Positions 55,324 through 64,000 are shown, counted from the first letter of the stretch. The stretch is DNA of 64,000 nucleotides from an uncultured bacterium (GCA_902763805.1 CACWTN010000008.1:26047-90046); one strand, 5' to 3'. Numbers and translations are program-made. The notes: generated by a model from the sequence alone, not told the origin.

Positions 55324-55337
55324 TTTTCTGTCCTTTC

Positions 55338-56069
55338 TTATAAATAAAATATCAAATTAATAATAAAATCGGCTAAAAGCATATAAACCGTTGAGAGAAC
55401 GGCGGCTTTTGTTGTAGATTCTCCGACATCTTTAGCTCCGCCTTTTGTTTCGTAACCCTGTGTTGCGCATACAAGTGCTATTAATGTTCCGAATGTAAAA
55501 CCTTTAAAAATGCTTATATATACATCTCTTGCATTAAGCCAAAGCCAGACTGAGTTAATATATCTTGCCGGGTGTAGTCCTATCGTAGCGTGTGATACAA
55601 ACATTCCGCCAATAATTCCGACAAGCTCAGCAATAATGACTACCATCGGAACTGTTATTGCTGCCGCCAGAAGTCTTGGTGCAAAATAATACCCGACGGG
55701 ATCAACTTTAAGTGTTTTTATTGCATCAACCTGTGAAGTTACCTGCATATTTGCAATTTCTGCAGAAATTGCTGTTCCTGCTCTTGCGCCAATAGCAAGC
55801 GCTACAAAACCTGGAGCAATTTCTCTTATCATAACAACTGCTATAGAGCCTCCTATATAGGCTTCCGCACCTGACATAAGGAATTGCTTTGATACCTGTA
55901 TTGCTATAACCGCAGCAGATACGAATGCAATAACAAGAGATATTACAAGAGAATCATAACTTATTGATGCTGCCTGAGAAATCGAATGCGAAAGTCTTGA
56001 GCCTCCGCTTAAAAGGTAGCGGATGCTTATCCAAAGATTCATCATACATTTCCCTAAAAATTTAATCAT
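55338..56069 (-). CDS. mlaE: MlaE-family lipid ABC transporter permease
   Basis: This protein of about 243 residues has five or six helices and the MlaE signature REIAPGFVALAIGARAGTAISAEIANMQVTSQVDAIKTLKVDP. In other bacteria it works with MlaF and MlaD to move phospholipids between membranes. Those partners are not adjacent. The ATG at 56069 overlaps ilvE by 8 nt; an alternative start at 56045 has AGGGA upstream. I keep the longer form because its amphipathic N-terminus is typical. Confidence 0.9.
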   Translation of the reverse strand: MIKFLGKCMMNLWISIRYLLSGGSRLSHSISQAASISYDSLVISLVIAFVSAAVIAIQVSKQFLMSGAEAYIGGSIAVVMIREIAPGFVALAIGARAGTAISAEIANMQVTSQVDAIKTLKVDPVGYYFAPRLLAAAITVPMVVIIAELVGIIGGMFVSHATIGLHPARYINSVWLWLNARDVYISIFKGFTFGTLIALVCATQGYETKGGAKDVGESTTKAAVLSTVYMLLADFIINLIFYL

Positions 56070-56976
56070 ATATCGGCGTACACCATTCCTTAAATTTTTC
56101 TGATTTTCCTCTGACAACGTCATAATACAGAGTTTGTATCTGTTTTGTAATATATCCGGCTTTGCCGTCACCAATTACTCTGTGGTCAATGCTTTCGACA
56201 GGAACTATCTGAGCACCTGTTCCGCAGCAGAAACATTCATCTGCATTATAGATTTCGGTTCTGTCTATCGGTCTTTCCGCAGTCGGAATTCCGAGTTCTT
56301 TTGCAAGTTCGAGAACTGTATTTCTTGTTATACCTATCAGAATATCATCTGTTATACTTGTTGTTGTTAAAACGCCATTAAACACGAAAAATATGTTCAT
56401 TGCAGAACCTTCTGTTACTTGTCCCTGTTCGGATAGTACAACAGCATCATCAAATCCCATTTCATGTGCGTCTGTTTTGATAAGAGCAGAGTTTGCATAA
56501 GCTCCGCTTACTTTTGCTCTTGGAGGAATTGCATTATCAGATGTTCTTCTCCAGCTTGATACGCAAAGTTTTAGTCCTCTCTCTGCATCAAAATAATTGC
56601 CGAACGGAGTTGTAAAAATAAGGAATGAGTCTTCATTATCCGTTAATGTAGGACCTACTTTTATTGCGGATTTGTACAATGTAGGACGAATATAGGCATC
56701 TGTCCTGTATCCGTTTTTCCTCAGTAATTCTTTTGTAATTTGTTCGTATTCATCTAATGTATACGGGCTTTGCATCCACATAACTTTTGCGCTTGCAAGA
56801 AGTCTTTTGTAGTGGTCTTTGACGCGGAATGCATACATTTGTTCTTCATCGGCGTTATAGTATGCTCTAATACCTTCAAAAACTGAAGTCCCATATAAAA
56901 ATGCGTGAGTTCTTACAGGCAGAACTGCTTTATCAGCCTCGATATATTCTCCGTTCATATAAACGTATTCGGTCAT
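56062..56976 (-). CDS. ilvE: Branched-chain amino acid aminotransferase
   Basis: This 304-residue fold-type IV PLP enzyme interconverts Leu, Ile and Val with their keto acids. Visible marks are the N-terminal VYMNGEYIEADKAVLPVRTHAFLYGTSVFEGIRAY, the Lys region RAKVSGAYANSALIK, GQVTEGSAMNIFF and TRNTVLELAKELGI. The length matches the family. It heads the minus-strand run through mlaE and the sigma factor. Confidence 0.94.
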   Translation of the reverse strand: MTEYVYMNGEYIEADKAVLPVRTHAFLYGTSVFEGIRAYYNADEEQMYAFRVKDHYKRLLASAKVMWMQSPYTLDEYEQITKELLRKNGYRTDAYIRPTLYKSAIKVGPTLTDNEDSFLIFTTPFGNYFDAERGLKLCVSSWRRTSDNAIPPRAKVSGAYANSALIKTDAHEMGFDDAVVLSEQGQVTEGSAMNIFFVFNGVLTTTSITDDILIGITRNTVLELAKELGIPTAERPIDRTEIYNADECFCCGTGAQIVPVESIDHRVIGDGKAGYITKQIQTLYYDVVRGKSEKFKEWCTPIYD

Positions 56977-57051
56977 TCCCTAATCTCCTATCCTGATAAT
57001 TATACTACAACAGACAGGGATTATTTTTATTTTGTTAACGAATGTAACAAT

Positions 57052-57087
57052 AAGGCAATTTCTTAAAATAATACAACTTTATATAAA
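57052..57087 (+). promoter_or_regulatory. GCAA-box promoter-like element
   Basis: AAGGCAATTTCTT is followed exactly 22 nt after GGCA by TATATAAA, 25 nt before the ATG at 57113. TGTAACAA lies just upstream. It matches 47617-47650 (minus strand) and, with 21-nt spacing, 5838-5872. Confidence 0.5.
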
Positions 57088-57112
57088 CATAGAAGTGTGT
57101 GGAGGCAGATTT

Positions 57113-57781
57113 ATGTTTGAAGTAAATAAAGGTGTTGTAAAAATTGACGGAGTTAACGGAAAGTATAATGAAAATACTGTTACAAATCCATCTGTCAGGT
57201 ATGGTAGAAACAGTGTTCAAAATTTGTATTCTTATTATGAACAGCCTATAGTAAATGACAATAATGCCACTCCCCCGATTATGGACTTTAGTACAAATCC
57301 TGATGCTGCTGATAAAAATGCTGCAAATATGGAAAAGTATGTTAAAGAGAATGATATTTACCTGAATTCGCTTCCTCCGCTGGAATATGAGTACAGATAT
57401 ATGCCGAATATTCACAAAAGAGGAGAGGTCGATAAAGATGCTTTATTTGGAGCAGCTTACGAGGAGCTTGGCAAAAGGAAGGAAGTCGGTGTAAAAGAAC
57501 TTGATAAATATTTTGCAATTGATGATGATTATTCAACAAAACCTATAGATGTTAATAACGATGGTAAGGTTGATGTCGGGGAATATGGTGCTGCTATTTT
57601 AGCTTCCGACATGTTAAGCCGCGATGGTGAAATTGACGGCAGTGTCGATAAAACCGGACATCAAGCTGTTATGGAACTGACTAAAAAAGCGAATGCCGAA
57701 GCTGCCGCTAAACTTTATTCATCTCTTTACAATAAATATAATTTAAGCGAAGCGGTTAATAAATTTAATCCTGAAGGTTAG
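57113..57781 (+). CDS. Hypothetical protein with an EF-hand-like Ca-binding loop
   Basis: This 222-residue soluble protein has a polar, Asn/Tyr-rich N-terminal part. At residues 146-157 it has D-V-N-N-D-G-K-V-D-V-G-E, a full 12-residue EF-hand/dockerin-type loop with D/N/D/D/E at the metal positions. A second, degenerate loop follows (RDGEIDGSVDKTG). No signal peptide is visible. The ATG at 57113 is set by GGAGG 7 nt upstream, not the longer frame from 57032. It converges on rph, 2 nt apart. Confidence 0.8.
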   Translation: MFEVNKGVVKIDGVNGKYNENTVTNPSVRYGRNSVQNLYSYYEQPIVNDNNATPPIMDFSTNPDAADKNAANMEKYVKENDIYLNSLPPLEYEYRYMPNIHKRGEVDKDALFGAAYEELGKRKEVGVKELDKYFAIDDDYSTKPIDVNNDGKVDVGEYGAAILASDMLSRDGEIDGSVDKTGHQAVMELTKKANAEAAAKLYSSLYNKYNLSEAVNKFNPEG

Positions 57782-57783
57782 CA

Positions 57784-58479
57784 TTAATACATTTCAATGA
57801 TTTTGTTAATTCCGTCTTTTGCGGTGTTGAACAGTTCTACCATTCTGTCAAATTCGTAGGGTTCTCCTTCTGAAGTTGTCTGAAAATCAACGATTTTACC
57901 GCTTTTTGTTAATATAACGTTTGAATCAACCTGTGCGTGAGAATCTTCCGTATAATTGAGGTCGAGTCTAATTTCGCCGTCAACTATACCGATAGATATT
58001 GCAGCTATTGGTTCCAGGATTGGGCTTTCCTGTAAATCGCCTGATTTTATTAATTTTTCAACAGCATCTTTTAGTGCCAAAAATCCGCCGCAGATGCTAG
58101 CTGTTCTTGTTCCGCCGTCTGCCTGTATTACGTCGGCATCTATTGTAATTGTCATTCCCGGCATTTTTTCTAAGTCAACACAAGCTCTCAGGCTTCTTCC
58201 GATTAATCTTTGAATTTCATGAGTTCTGCCGGATACCTTTTCTCTTTCACGCTTACATCTTGTATTTGTTGAGGCAGGAAGTAATGAATATTCAGCTGTT
58301 ACCCACCCTCTGTTATCGTCATCTGTCATCCACTTTGGCTTTTTTAAATCAACAGATGCTGTTGTTATAACTTTTGTGTCCCCAAATTCCACTAAAACAG
58401 AACCAAGTGCATGCTTTGTAAAATTGTGTGTAAATTTAATATCTCTTAACTCATTATTATTTCTTCCGTCTGGTCTCAT
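57784..58479 (-). CDS. rph: Ribonuclease PH
   Basis: This 231-residue phosphorolytic 3'-5' exoribonuclease trims tRNA 3' ends. The motifs are RPDGRNNNELRDIKF, VLVEFGDTKVI, GRTHEIQRLIGRSLRA and GGTRTASICGGFLAL. Since tRNA-Ser here lacks an encoded CCA, processing by Rph followed by CCA addition would be needed. It lies 10 nt after rqcH. Confidence 0.94.
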   Translation of the reverse strand: MRPDGRNNNELRDIKFTHNFTKHALGSVLVEFGDTKVITTASVDLKKPKWMTDDDNRGWVTAEYSLLPASTNTRCKREREKVSGRTHEIQRLIGRSLRACVDLEKMPGMTITIDADVIQADGGTRTASICGGFLALKDAVEKLIKSGDLQESPILEPIAAISIGIVDGEIRLDLNYTEDSHAQVDSNVILTKSGKIVDFQTTSEGEPYEFDRMVELFNTAKDGINKIIEMY

Positions 58480-58489
58480 TTTCTTCTCC

Positions 58490-60013
58490 TTATATTAAAA
58501 CTTCTTTTTCGTTCTTGTATGTTACATATCCTAATGGTGCTGCGGGAGGCTTTCTTAAATACTTCCCTCTTGTATATATTACACCTACTTTTGATGGTTG
58601 TGAAGCGGAAGAATATTTCCTTGCAAGCTTGCAGCATTCAAAAATAATATTTTCATCAGGCTCAATTCCGTTTGTTTTCAGTAAAACGTGAGAACCTGCA
58701 CAAAGTCTTGTGTGGAACCATATATCTTCATCTTTTGCAAGTTTTGATACGATATAATCATTTTGTTTGTTGTTTTTGCCAATGTAGATGTCAAAACCTT
58801 GTATTTGGATTTTTTCAACTACGGGCTTTTCTTCTTTCTTTTTCTTATTTTCTTCAATTCCAAGCTCAGTTTTAATATCATCCAGTTCGGATAACTTTTC
58901 CGAACAATTGATACTATATAATACATTTTCCAGATATTCACGTTCAATATTCAGCTCAGAAAGCATTCCCAGGGATTTTTCTTTTGTTGTTTTTGATTTG
59001 TTATATAGCCTGTAATATCTTTGTGCATTTTCGTTTAAGGTTTTTGTTTCATCAAGTTCTATCGTTATATTTGTATTATTAATATAATCAAACAGTTCAA
59101 TGCTTTTTTTGTAATCATTTTTAAGGTACAAATTCGCTGTTAAAATATCTGCCCATAACTTATATTTATCTGTGTTGTCCCTCTTTTTTAGAAGTGCTGA
59201 TATTTTTAATATGGAGTTATTAGTTTTTCTGAGTTTTGAGTTAACAAATTCGTTTAGCTTGTTTTTCTCCGTTTTTATATTTATTTCTTCCTGCACTTTG
59301 GAGTAGTAATTATCTAGCATTTCATTTACGGAATTCTGAGGAACTGAATTTGGTATAAGTTCTGCAAAAACTGTATAGCGATTATTAAGTATAGCAGGAG
59401 TGTAACAGGTTTTTGATAAATATTCATTTATTTGGTTATGTGTCAAATCTTTGAACTGGATTTTTAGTTCATTAGACAGACTAAAATTGCCTTCCGGCGG
59501 ATAGATATATGTTAATCCTCCCTGCAGTTCACGGTATCTGCTTTTTTCTGCCCCGACATTGTGTGCGCAACCAATTATGACTGAGCTGTTTTTGTCATAT
59601 AAAATAACATTGGAATGTTTTCCCATAAGCTCAATGCACAGACACAAAAACCGCTTTTGTGAAAGTTCGTCATATGTTTCAAAGTGTAATTCTAATATTC
59701 GTTCTTTATTAACAGTTAATGCATCGGATATTTTTGCTCCTTCAAGGTATTTTCTCAGGAGCATACAAAACATCGGGGGTTTTGAGGGAATAATTATATT
59801 ACGTTTTTCTTCATTTTCTTTGCTCATAAAGCATATGTGATACATCTGCGGATTAATATTTATATATAATCTGCGAGTTTCTCCGTTATTTCTGAGCGTC
59901 AGAACGAAATCACGCCTGGTCGGCTGTTGAATTTTTTGCAGTCGTGAACCGATAATAAAATCTGTATTTTCTGCTGAGAATGCTTTTAATGTCAGAAAAT
60001 CTATATTTATCAA
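58490..60013 (-). CDS. rqcH: NFACT-family ribosome quality control factor RqcH
   Basis: This 507-residue protein binds stalled 50S subunits and recruits tRNA-Ala for C-terminal Ala tailing. The NFACT-N domain starts MINIDFLTLKAFSAEN with GSRLQKIQQPTRRD; a coiled coil is in the middle (about 250-375). NFACT-R shows DIYIGKNNKQNDYIVSKLA and DIWFHTRLCAGSHVLLK. Its linkage to rph is logical for RNA and protein quality control. Confidence 0.9.
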   Translation of the reverse strand: MINIDFLTLKAFSAENTDFIIGSRLQKIQQPTRRDFVLTLRNNGETRRLYININPQMYHICFMSKENEEKRNIIIPSKPPMFCMLLRKYLEGAKISDALTVNKERILELHFETYDELSQKRFLCLCIELMGKHSNVILYDKNSSVIIGCAHNVGAEKSRYRELQGGLTYIYPPEGNFSLSNELKIQFKDLTHNQINEYLSKTCYTPAILNNRYTVFAELIPNSVPQNSVNEMLDNYYSKVQEEINIKTEKNKLNEFVNSKLRKTNNSILKISALLKKRDNTDKYKLWADILTANLYLKNDYKKSIELFDYINNTNITIELDETKTLNENAQRYYRLYNKSKTTKEKSLGMLSELNIEREYLENVLYSINCSEKLSELDDIKTELGIEENKKKKEEKPVVEKIQIQGFDIYIGKNNKQNDYIVSKLAKDEDIWFHTRLCAGSHVLLKTNGIEPDENIIFECCKLARKYSSASQPSKVGVIYTRGKYLRKPPAAPLGYVTYKNEKEVLI

Positions 60014-60034
60014 AATCTGCCCCGTCAGGATATT

Positions 60035-60784
60035 TTATATTTTTTCCGCAATTACTGCATTTTCAAACAAACCTGCCAAAATAAAAATCTGATATGACCA
60101 AAGGATAGAAACCCATATGCAGTATATAATCAGACCGATATATCCCAAATCGGTCAGAATTTTAACAGGTAATAATGCCAGCGTATAAACTACTATCATG
60201 CTTAATAATGTTAATAAAAAAGCCTTGAAATATTTTGGTACATTATAATTAATCAGCTCTGTTGCTGCTTTGAAATTTATAAAATTTAAGTACGAAGGTT
60301 TAATTACATATCTGCAGCACATGGATATACCGAGAAATCCTATTGTGAGTAGTGCTAAAAATAGTAATATGTTTAAAATTGTTGATATAAAGTCACCAAA
60401 AAGTTTAGATAGCGTTATATTTAATGCAATCGTCAGAAAAGAGATTGCTGCAACAATAAGAACTAACAATGCTCCAGACACTACAACCTTTAATCCTGAC
60501 ATAAAGTTTTCTTTAATATCAAGTGTTGGCATATCAGTTGCTGATTTATCTTTTAGTTTTAATTTAAGCAGTGTAATGCTGTATCCGTAAGGAATAAACA
60601 TTGCTACAAATCCTGCAAACATCAGAATGTAATACCAGCTGGATGTTTTTCCGTTGTTTAATATTGGTGCAAATATGCTTGATGAGTTCATAAGAAAATT
60701 TGCTATCAGAATAAATACATACAGTAATAAATATTTTTTCCAGAAAAATTTATCTTTAAACATATATGTGAACGAGTTAAGCAT
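60035..60784 (-). CDS. DUF4013-like membrane protein
   Basis: This 249-residue protein has six or seven hydrophobic helices. The pattern, with IKENFMSGLKVVVSGAL, GISMCCRYVIKP and NFKAATELI, resembles DUF4013, a family of unknown function. GGAGGGAA precedes the ATG. It heads the minus-strand DUF4013-rqcH-rph unit, 21 nt before rqcH. Confidence 0.7.
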   Translation of the reverse strand: MLNSFTYMFKDKFFWKKYLLLYVFILIANFLMNSSSIFAPILNNGKTSSWYYILMFAGFVAMFIPYGYSITLLKLKLKDKSATDMPTLDIKENFMSGLKVVVSGALLVLIVAAISFLTIALNITLSKLFGDFISTILNILLFLALLTIGFLGISMCCRYVIKPSYLNFINFKAATELINYNVPKYFKAFLLTLLSMIVVYTLALLPVKILTDLGYIGLIIYCIWVSILWSYQIFILAGLFENAVIAEKI

Positions 60785-60833
60785 GCTATTCCCTCCGTTT
60801 AGTATTTAATACATTTATGCTATCAAAAAAATA

Positions 60834-60863
60834 AAAGGAATTAAAGTTTTCTTTAATTCCTTT
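60834..60863 (-). terminator. Intrinsic terminator of the flagellar operon
   Basis: AAAGGAATTAAAG pairs with CTTTAATTCCTTT around TTTT, and a T-rich run follows on the minus strand. It lies 49 nt after the hook/basal-body gene stop. Confidence 0.8.
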
Positions 60864-60912
60864 AAATGGAGTTTAACTAATATGAAAAATTTGTGAATTA
60901 TTATGTGTTTAA

Positions 60913-61749
60913 CTATTGTGTTGCCATTTCCATTGCTGATTGCAGCAGCTGCTTGTTTGATTTGATTAATGCGTTAACAAGTTCCATCTGAACTTTTGCT
61001 TCCTGATAGTTAGCAATGTTAGCTTTGAAGTCGGTATTTGCCTGTTCTAATAAGCCTGAACGAATTTCACCTCTGCCGATAACCGGTTTTCCCGAATCTG
61101 GTGTTTCGATAAATACGTTGTTGCCAATATCAAATAAACCGTTTGGATTGTGGAAGTTAGCAGTTGCTATTTTATATAACGGGACTGAACGATTCCCGCC
61201 ATCTGCTTTACCGTATATAGTTCCGTCATTTTTTATTTCATATTCGTCGTATTTACCTAAAAATTTTCCGTTATTAGGGTCTATCCATAATTTAATATTT
61301 GTTGTCGGAATACTAAGTGCACCGCCTTTTAATGCTGTTTCTTCATATAAATCAGAGCTGATGGATTTTGTTCCCGACATTATTTCACCTTTATCATTCA
61401 AGATGTACCCCTGAACAGTTGCTCCGTTTTTTGCCCTGTATACACCCTCAGAATCAAATGTAAACTCGCCTAATCGAGTATAATTAACAATTCCTTCGGG
61501 ACTTCTTAACATAAAAAATCCTTTACCTTCCAGAAACAGGTTTTCAGGTGATGTACCGGGAGTTGATTTACCCTGGTCCTGGTTTCTTACGTTATTATCA
61601 ATAACGGCACCGCCCAAAAAAGTTTTGAATGTTACTTTATTTTCACGGTAACCGGGAGTATATACATTTGTCATGTTTTCAGCAAGAACATCAAGCCAGC
61701 GATTTGTTGCTTTTTGTGTGTTTATTGCTGTTGTGTACAAATCATTCAT
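60913..61749 (-). CDS. Flagellar hook/basal-body rod protein (FlgE/F/G family)
   Basis: This 278-residue protein has the rod/hook N-terminus (LDVLAENMTNVYTPGYR, the NLAN-type motif), the central LEGKGFFMLRSPEG and YTRLGEFTFDSEGVY motifs, and the C-terminal amphipathic helix ending MELVNALIKSNKQLLQSAMEM. These mark the axial-protein family exported by the flagellar type III system. It is near the size of FlgF/FlgG, while its place after fliK suggests a hook-linked protein. It overlaps fliK by 8 nt. Confidence 0.88.
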   Translation of the reverse strand: MNDLYTTAINTQKATNRWLDVLAENMTNVYTPGYRENKVTFKTFLGGAVIDNNVRNQDQGKSTPGTSPENLFLEGKGFFMLRSPEGIVNYTRLGEFTFDSEGVYRAKNGATVQGYILNDKGEIMSGTKSISSDLYEETALKGGALSIPTTNIKLWIDPNNGKFLGKYDEYEIKNDGTIYGKADGGNRSVPLYKIATANFHNPNGLFDIGNNVFIETPDSGKPVIGRGEIRSGLLEQANTDFKANIANYQEAKVQMELVNALIKSNKQLLQSAMEMATQ

Positions 61750-62833
61750 CTTTGCGTCCCTTCTTTCTGTTATCTTGGTCTTGGGTATCTTGTTTTCTTT
61801 GTCTTTGATTTAACTCATTGTATTCAATATTATTTTCGTCAAATCTTTGTTTCAAAAGCGGTAAATTTTCTTTTAGATATGCTTCTGCAACTTGTGAACT
61901 CGGAAGAAAATCTGCTGAGATTTTTCCTGCTCTGTCAATCTTTATAATGACAGAAATGTTATTGTCAAAATCTATTCTTACCGGCTTGTTGTCATTCATT
62001 GCCTTTGCAAGCAGGTCTGCCAGTGTTTTGGATACATGTGCGGATTTCTCTAAATTTTTTACATCAGTTATGTTTAAGAATCCGTTATCAACGAGATTAA
62101 CAAAAAATTCAGCATCCTCTTTGCTTACCATAACTGTGTCATAGCTTACAATTGTATCAACTACAAGGTTTGTTTTTTTATCAACTTTATGAATACCCTG
62201 CTCGTTTTCTATTGTTTTTGTACGCGCCATTGCCATGTTTTTGTTAGCAATCGCAATGTTTTCTTCCATTGAGGATAATATTGAGTTTTCTTCCTCCAAT
62301 TCCTTTGAAGTAGTATTAAGGATATTTTTGGGATTTTCCTGTTTGACAAATTCTGCAAATGGCTGCCCGTCACTGTTAAAGTTCATGTTTGCATTCATTT
62401 GCATATTAAATTTATCCTGCTGTTCCTGTATGTTTATATTATTGTCAAGCAAACCTAATTCCTCGTTCTTATTTTTTATATCGTCTAATAAATGTTTTCT
62501 CTTTACATCATCGAGGATATATTCCTCTTTTTGATTGAGTTTCGCTAATTCATCAAGTGTATCGTTCAGACCGTTTATAGCGTTATCAATTTTACCGTCT
62601 TTATTTTTCACAGTTAAAGGTTTACTTTCTGCTTCTTTATCTGTGTCATTCTCTTTTTTAGTTTTTTCTGTTTCTTGAACATTAGTGTCTTTTGCTTTTT
62701 TTGCATCTTCTGTCTGTTTTAAATTTTTTAACTCATCAGAAAAATTAGACGTGCGGTCATCTTTTTTTGAGGGTGTTTTTACAGATACATTATCTGTTCT
62801 TAAATCCGGTGTTTTTGAATTTGTTACGTTCAT
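61742..62833 (-). CDS. fliK: Flagellar hook-length control protein FliK (putative)
   Basis: This 363-residue protein has a long, low-complexity Asp/Lys/Asn-rich N-terminal region (about 1-240), fitting a secreted ruler. The C-terminal domain (about 260-345) has VRIDFDNNISVIIKIDRAGKISADFLPSS and a following helix pair (AYLKENLPLLKQRFDENNI), like the FliK specificity-switch domain. The tail is basic and polar. Placement after fliJ and before a hook/rod gene is the usual order. Primary identity to known FliK appears low. Confidence 0.75.
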   Translation of the reverse strand: MNVTNSKTPDLRTDNVSVKTPSKKDDRTSNFSDELKNLKQTEDAKKAKDTNVQETEKTKKENDTDKEAESKPLTVKNKDGKIDNAINGLNDTLDELAKLNQKEEYILDDVKRKHLLDDIKNKNEELGLLDNNINIQEQQDKFNMQMNANMNFNSDGQPFAEFVKQENPKNILNTTSKELEEENSILSSMEENIAIANKNMAMARTKTIENEQGIHKVDKKTNLVVDTIVSYDTVMVSKEDAEFFVNLVDNGFLNITDVKNLEKSAHVSKTLADLLAKAMNDNKPVRIDFDNNISVIIKIDRAGKISADFLPSSQVAEAYLKENLPLLKQRFDENNIEYNELNQRQRKQDTQDQDNRKKGRKDE

Positions 62834-62849
62834 GTTTTATTCCTGTTTT

Positions 62850-63332
62850 TTAATCTTGTTCTGCCTGTTGTAGAAGCTCCTGAAGAATTTGTTCTTCCTC
62901 TTTTTCTTTGGTTTGTATGAAAAAACGTTGTACGCCTATTTCTGAATATTGTTTAAGCTCTGCCTTTTTTTCTTCTTCTATATATGCTTCTTTCTGTTTT
63001 TCCTTATGTTTTTCCAGAACTTTTACTTCCTGCTCGCACTGTACAAGCTTTCTTTGTTCTTCTTCCAGTATTTCCTGCAAGCGCTTTCGTTCTTGTTCAA
63101 GAACTTCTGCTTTATCCCACAAATGATGAAGGTATTTGTCATAATATTCCATCATTTTGAAATCTGCAGTTTTTTTGTTTTGGATAGTTTGCTGAATTTC
63201 TTCTTCGTTTTGTCTTATACGTTCTTCCGCTTCAAATACAGCTTGCTGGGCCTTCTGCACAACCATTAATTGTGCTTCTTTTTTTCTGATACGTACTTTT
63301 AGTATGCTTTCTAATCTGTATTTAAAGGGCAT
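62850..63332 (-). CDS. fliJ: Flagellar export chaperone FliJ
   Basis: This 160-residue protein is almost entirely one coiled coil rich in Glu, Gln and Lys, with the FliJ-like start FKYRLESILKVRIRKKEAQLMVVQKAQQ. FliJ activates the export ATPase FliI. It is the first flagellar gene here on this strand; fliI is not in the window. A TATAAT lies 17 nt before the ATG, and a CATCTA/TAGATG dyad at 63381-63394 may be an operator. Confidence 0.85.
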   Translation of the reverse strand: MPFKYRLESILKVRIRKKEAQLMVVQKAQQAVFEAEERIRQNEEEIQQTIQNKKTADFKMMEYYDKYLHHLWDKAEVLEQERKRLQEILEEEQRKLVQCEQEVKVLEKHKEKQKEAYIEEEKKAELKQYSEIGVQRFFIQTKEKEEEQILQELLQQAEQD

Positions 63333-63435
63333 AATATATTCTCACATTATAATTATGCAGTATATGAGCATTTTTTAATACATCTATTTAGATGATTAAT
63401 TACCGTTTACAGAAAGTCAAATCTATAAAAATGCG

Positions 63436-63807
63436 TTATGCCAAATGCCCGTATTTTTTTGTAAAAATCTCTATAACATTAGATAGTTTATTAATAACTT
63501 CTTTTGATTCGTTGTTTATGATAGCTTTGTCTAAATCCTCAAAACACTTAATAATGATTTTTTTGTAAGCGGCTCTGTCTGCTTTTAATTTTTTATCTTC
63601 AAACTGAGCTCTGCCAAAGTTGCATGTGTTAAATACATAACTTAAAAAGCCTTTTTCTTTTGCATCTTTAACAATTCCCAAATCAATATTTTTAATATAT
63701 TCGTCAGATTTTAAAAAATCATTTCCTATTTTTACACCGTAAACGATTTCTTTTTTGCCTCTAAAGCTGCTCATCGGGTAAGAAAATTTACTAGATACTG
63801 AAAACAT
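63436..63807 (-). CDS. Hypothetical protein with N-terminal SFRG motif
   Basis: This 123-residue basic soluble protein has S-S-F-R-G at residues 13-17 after a Ser/aromatic lead, like other hypotheticals here. The rest is Lys/Asp-rich, probably helical in the last 60 residues. It is not recognised. The TTAGGGTAA region and TAAGGAG precede the ATG. It lies upstream of fliJ on the same strand, but a 103-nt gap with its own promoter signals separates them. Confidence 0.7.
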   Translation of the reverse strand: MFSVSSKFSYPMSSFRGKKEIVYGVKIGNDFLKSDEYIKNIDLGIVKDAKEKGFLSYVFNTCNFGRAQFEDKKLKADRAAYKKIIIKCFEDLDKAIINNESKEVINKLSNVIEIFTKKYGHLA

Positions 63808-63841
63808 AAAACTGACTCCTTAGGGTAAATATATTAGTGTT

Positions 63842-63874
63842 TAGTTTAAACCTCATAAAAAAATTTTTTGCTAG
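63842..63874 (-). promoter_or_regulatory. CTAGCAAA-box upstream of the SFRG gene
   Basis: On the minus strand CTAGCAAA (63867-63874) and TTTATGAG follow in the same spacing as at 35088-35121, then TTTAAACTAAA. It lies 34 nt before the ATG at 63807. The rest of the gap to 64000 shows nothing I can name. Confidence 0.5.
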
Positions 63875-64000
63875 TTGATAAAAAATTTTTTACATACTTT
63901 AACAAAAAAAAGAAACCAACCGTCCGATTGCTTTCTTTTCTTGGAAAAATAGATGTTGGCAGCGCAAGAGAGCGGAGGCTGGAGAGCTTTTGCCAAAAGT

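Noticed and set aside
63902..63942. Possible terminator formed by AAAGAAA and TTTCTTT
   Set aside because: The stem is only about 7 A/T-rich pairs with a mismatch and a long loop; not convincing.

Overview
The window looks like a chromosomal stretch from a non-photosynthetic relative of cyanobacteria, most likely a gut Gastranaerophilales / Vampirovibrionia ('Melainabacteria') genome. The DNA is AT-rich. Lipid A, Kdo and heptose genes (lpxK, kdsB, a heptose kinase) imply an outer membrane. LL-diaminopimelate aminotransferase, a DUF4330 protein, an IctB-like O-antigen ligase and a SigF-type sigma factor have cyanobacterial affinity, while no photosynthesis gene is present and flagellar genes are. 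This placement is inferred from gene content; no database search was possible.

Layout. 1-2.8 kb: the end of a mobile element, with a Mu-type DDE transposase running off the left edge, a small acidic protein, an HU gene, and two families of direct repeats beside a tRNA-Ser(CGA). 2.8-9.3 kb: mutL, a CoA-enzyme-activase-like gene, nadK, a bifunctional-nuclease-domain gene, a missed 58-residue membrane peptide and dapL. 9.3-16.6 kb: a lipoprotein, lpxK-kdsB-methyltransferase, the rplU-rpmA operon, an acyl-CoA synthetase and a multi-pass membrane protein. 16.6-22.5 kb: pnuC, bcp, a MATE exporter, then a TPR protein and a filament-like protein transcribed divergently, each behind a sigma-28-like promoter. 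22.6-34.7 kb: a long plus-strand run of housekeeping genes (ffh, pth, a TPR gene, U32 peptidase, era, GH13 enzyme, mtaB, gatC, pyrG). 34.7-39.2 kb: two hypotheticals, a TSCPD gene, an isocitrate-dehydrogenase-like gene and rimP-nusA with an attenuator-like leader. 39.2-45.9 kb: a minus-strand run from heptose kinase through DUF4330, O-antigen ligase and ligA to two paralogous hypotheticals. 46-57 kb: fba, a TonB-C protein, alr, miaB, secreted proteins, prepilin peptidase overlapping a SigF-like sigma gene, an MlaE permease and ilvE. 57-64 kb: an EF-hand protein, a DUF4013-rqcH-rph run, and a flagellar operon fliJ-fliK-hook/basal-body gene.

How the parts may work together. Envelope building (lpxK, kdsB, heptose kinase, O-antigen ligase, MlaE), surface appendages (flagellar operon, prepilin peptidase plus sigma factor, the sigma-28-driven filament-like gene) and translation quality control (rqcH, rph, pth, nusA, rimP) are interleaved.

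The least explained layer is a set of lineage-type hypothetical proteins. Several share a short N-terminal aromatic-Arg/Gly motif, and several share an upstream GCAA-box promoter-like element that differs from the extended -10 promoters of the housekeeping genes.
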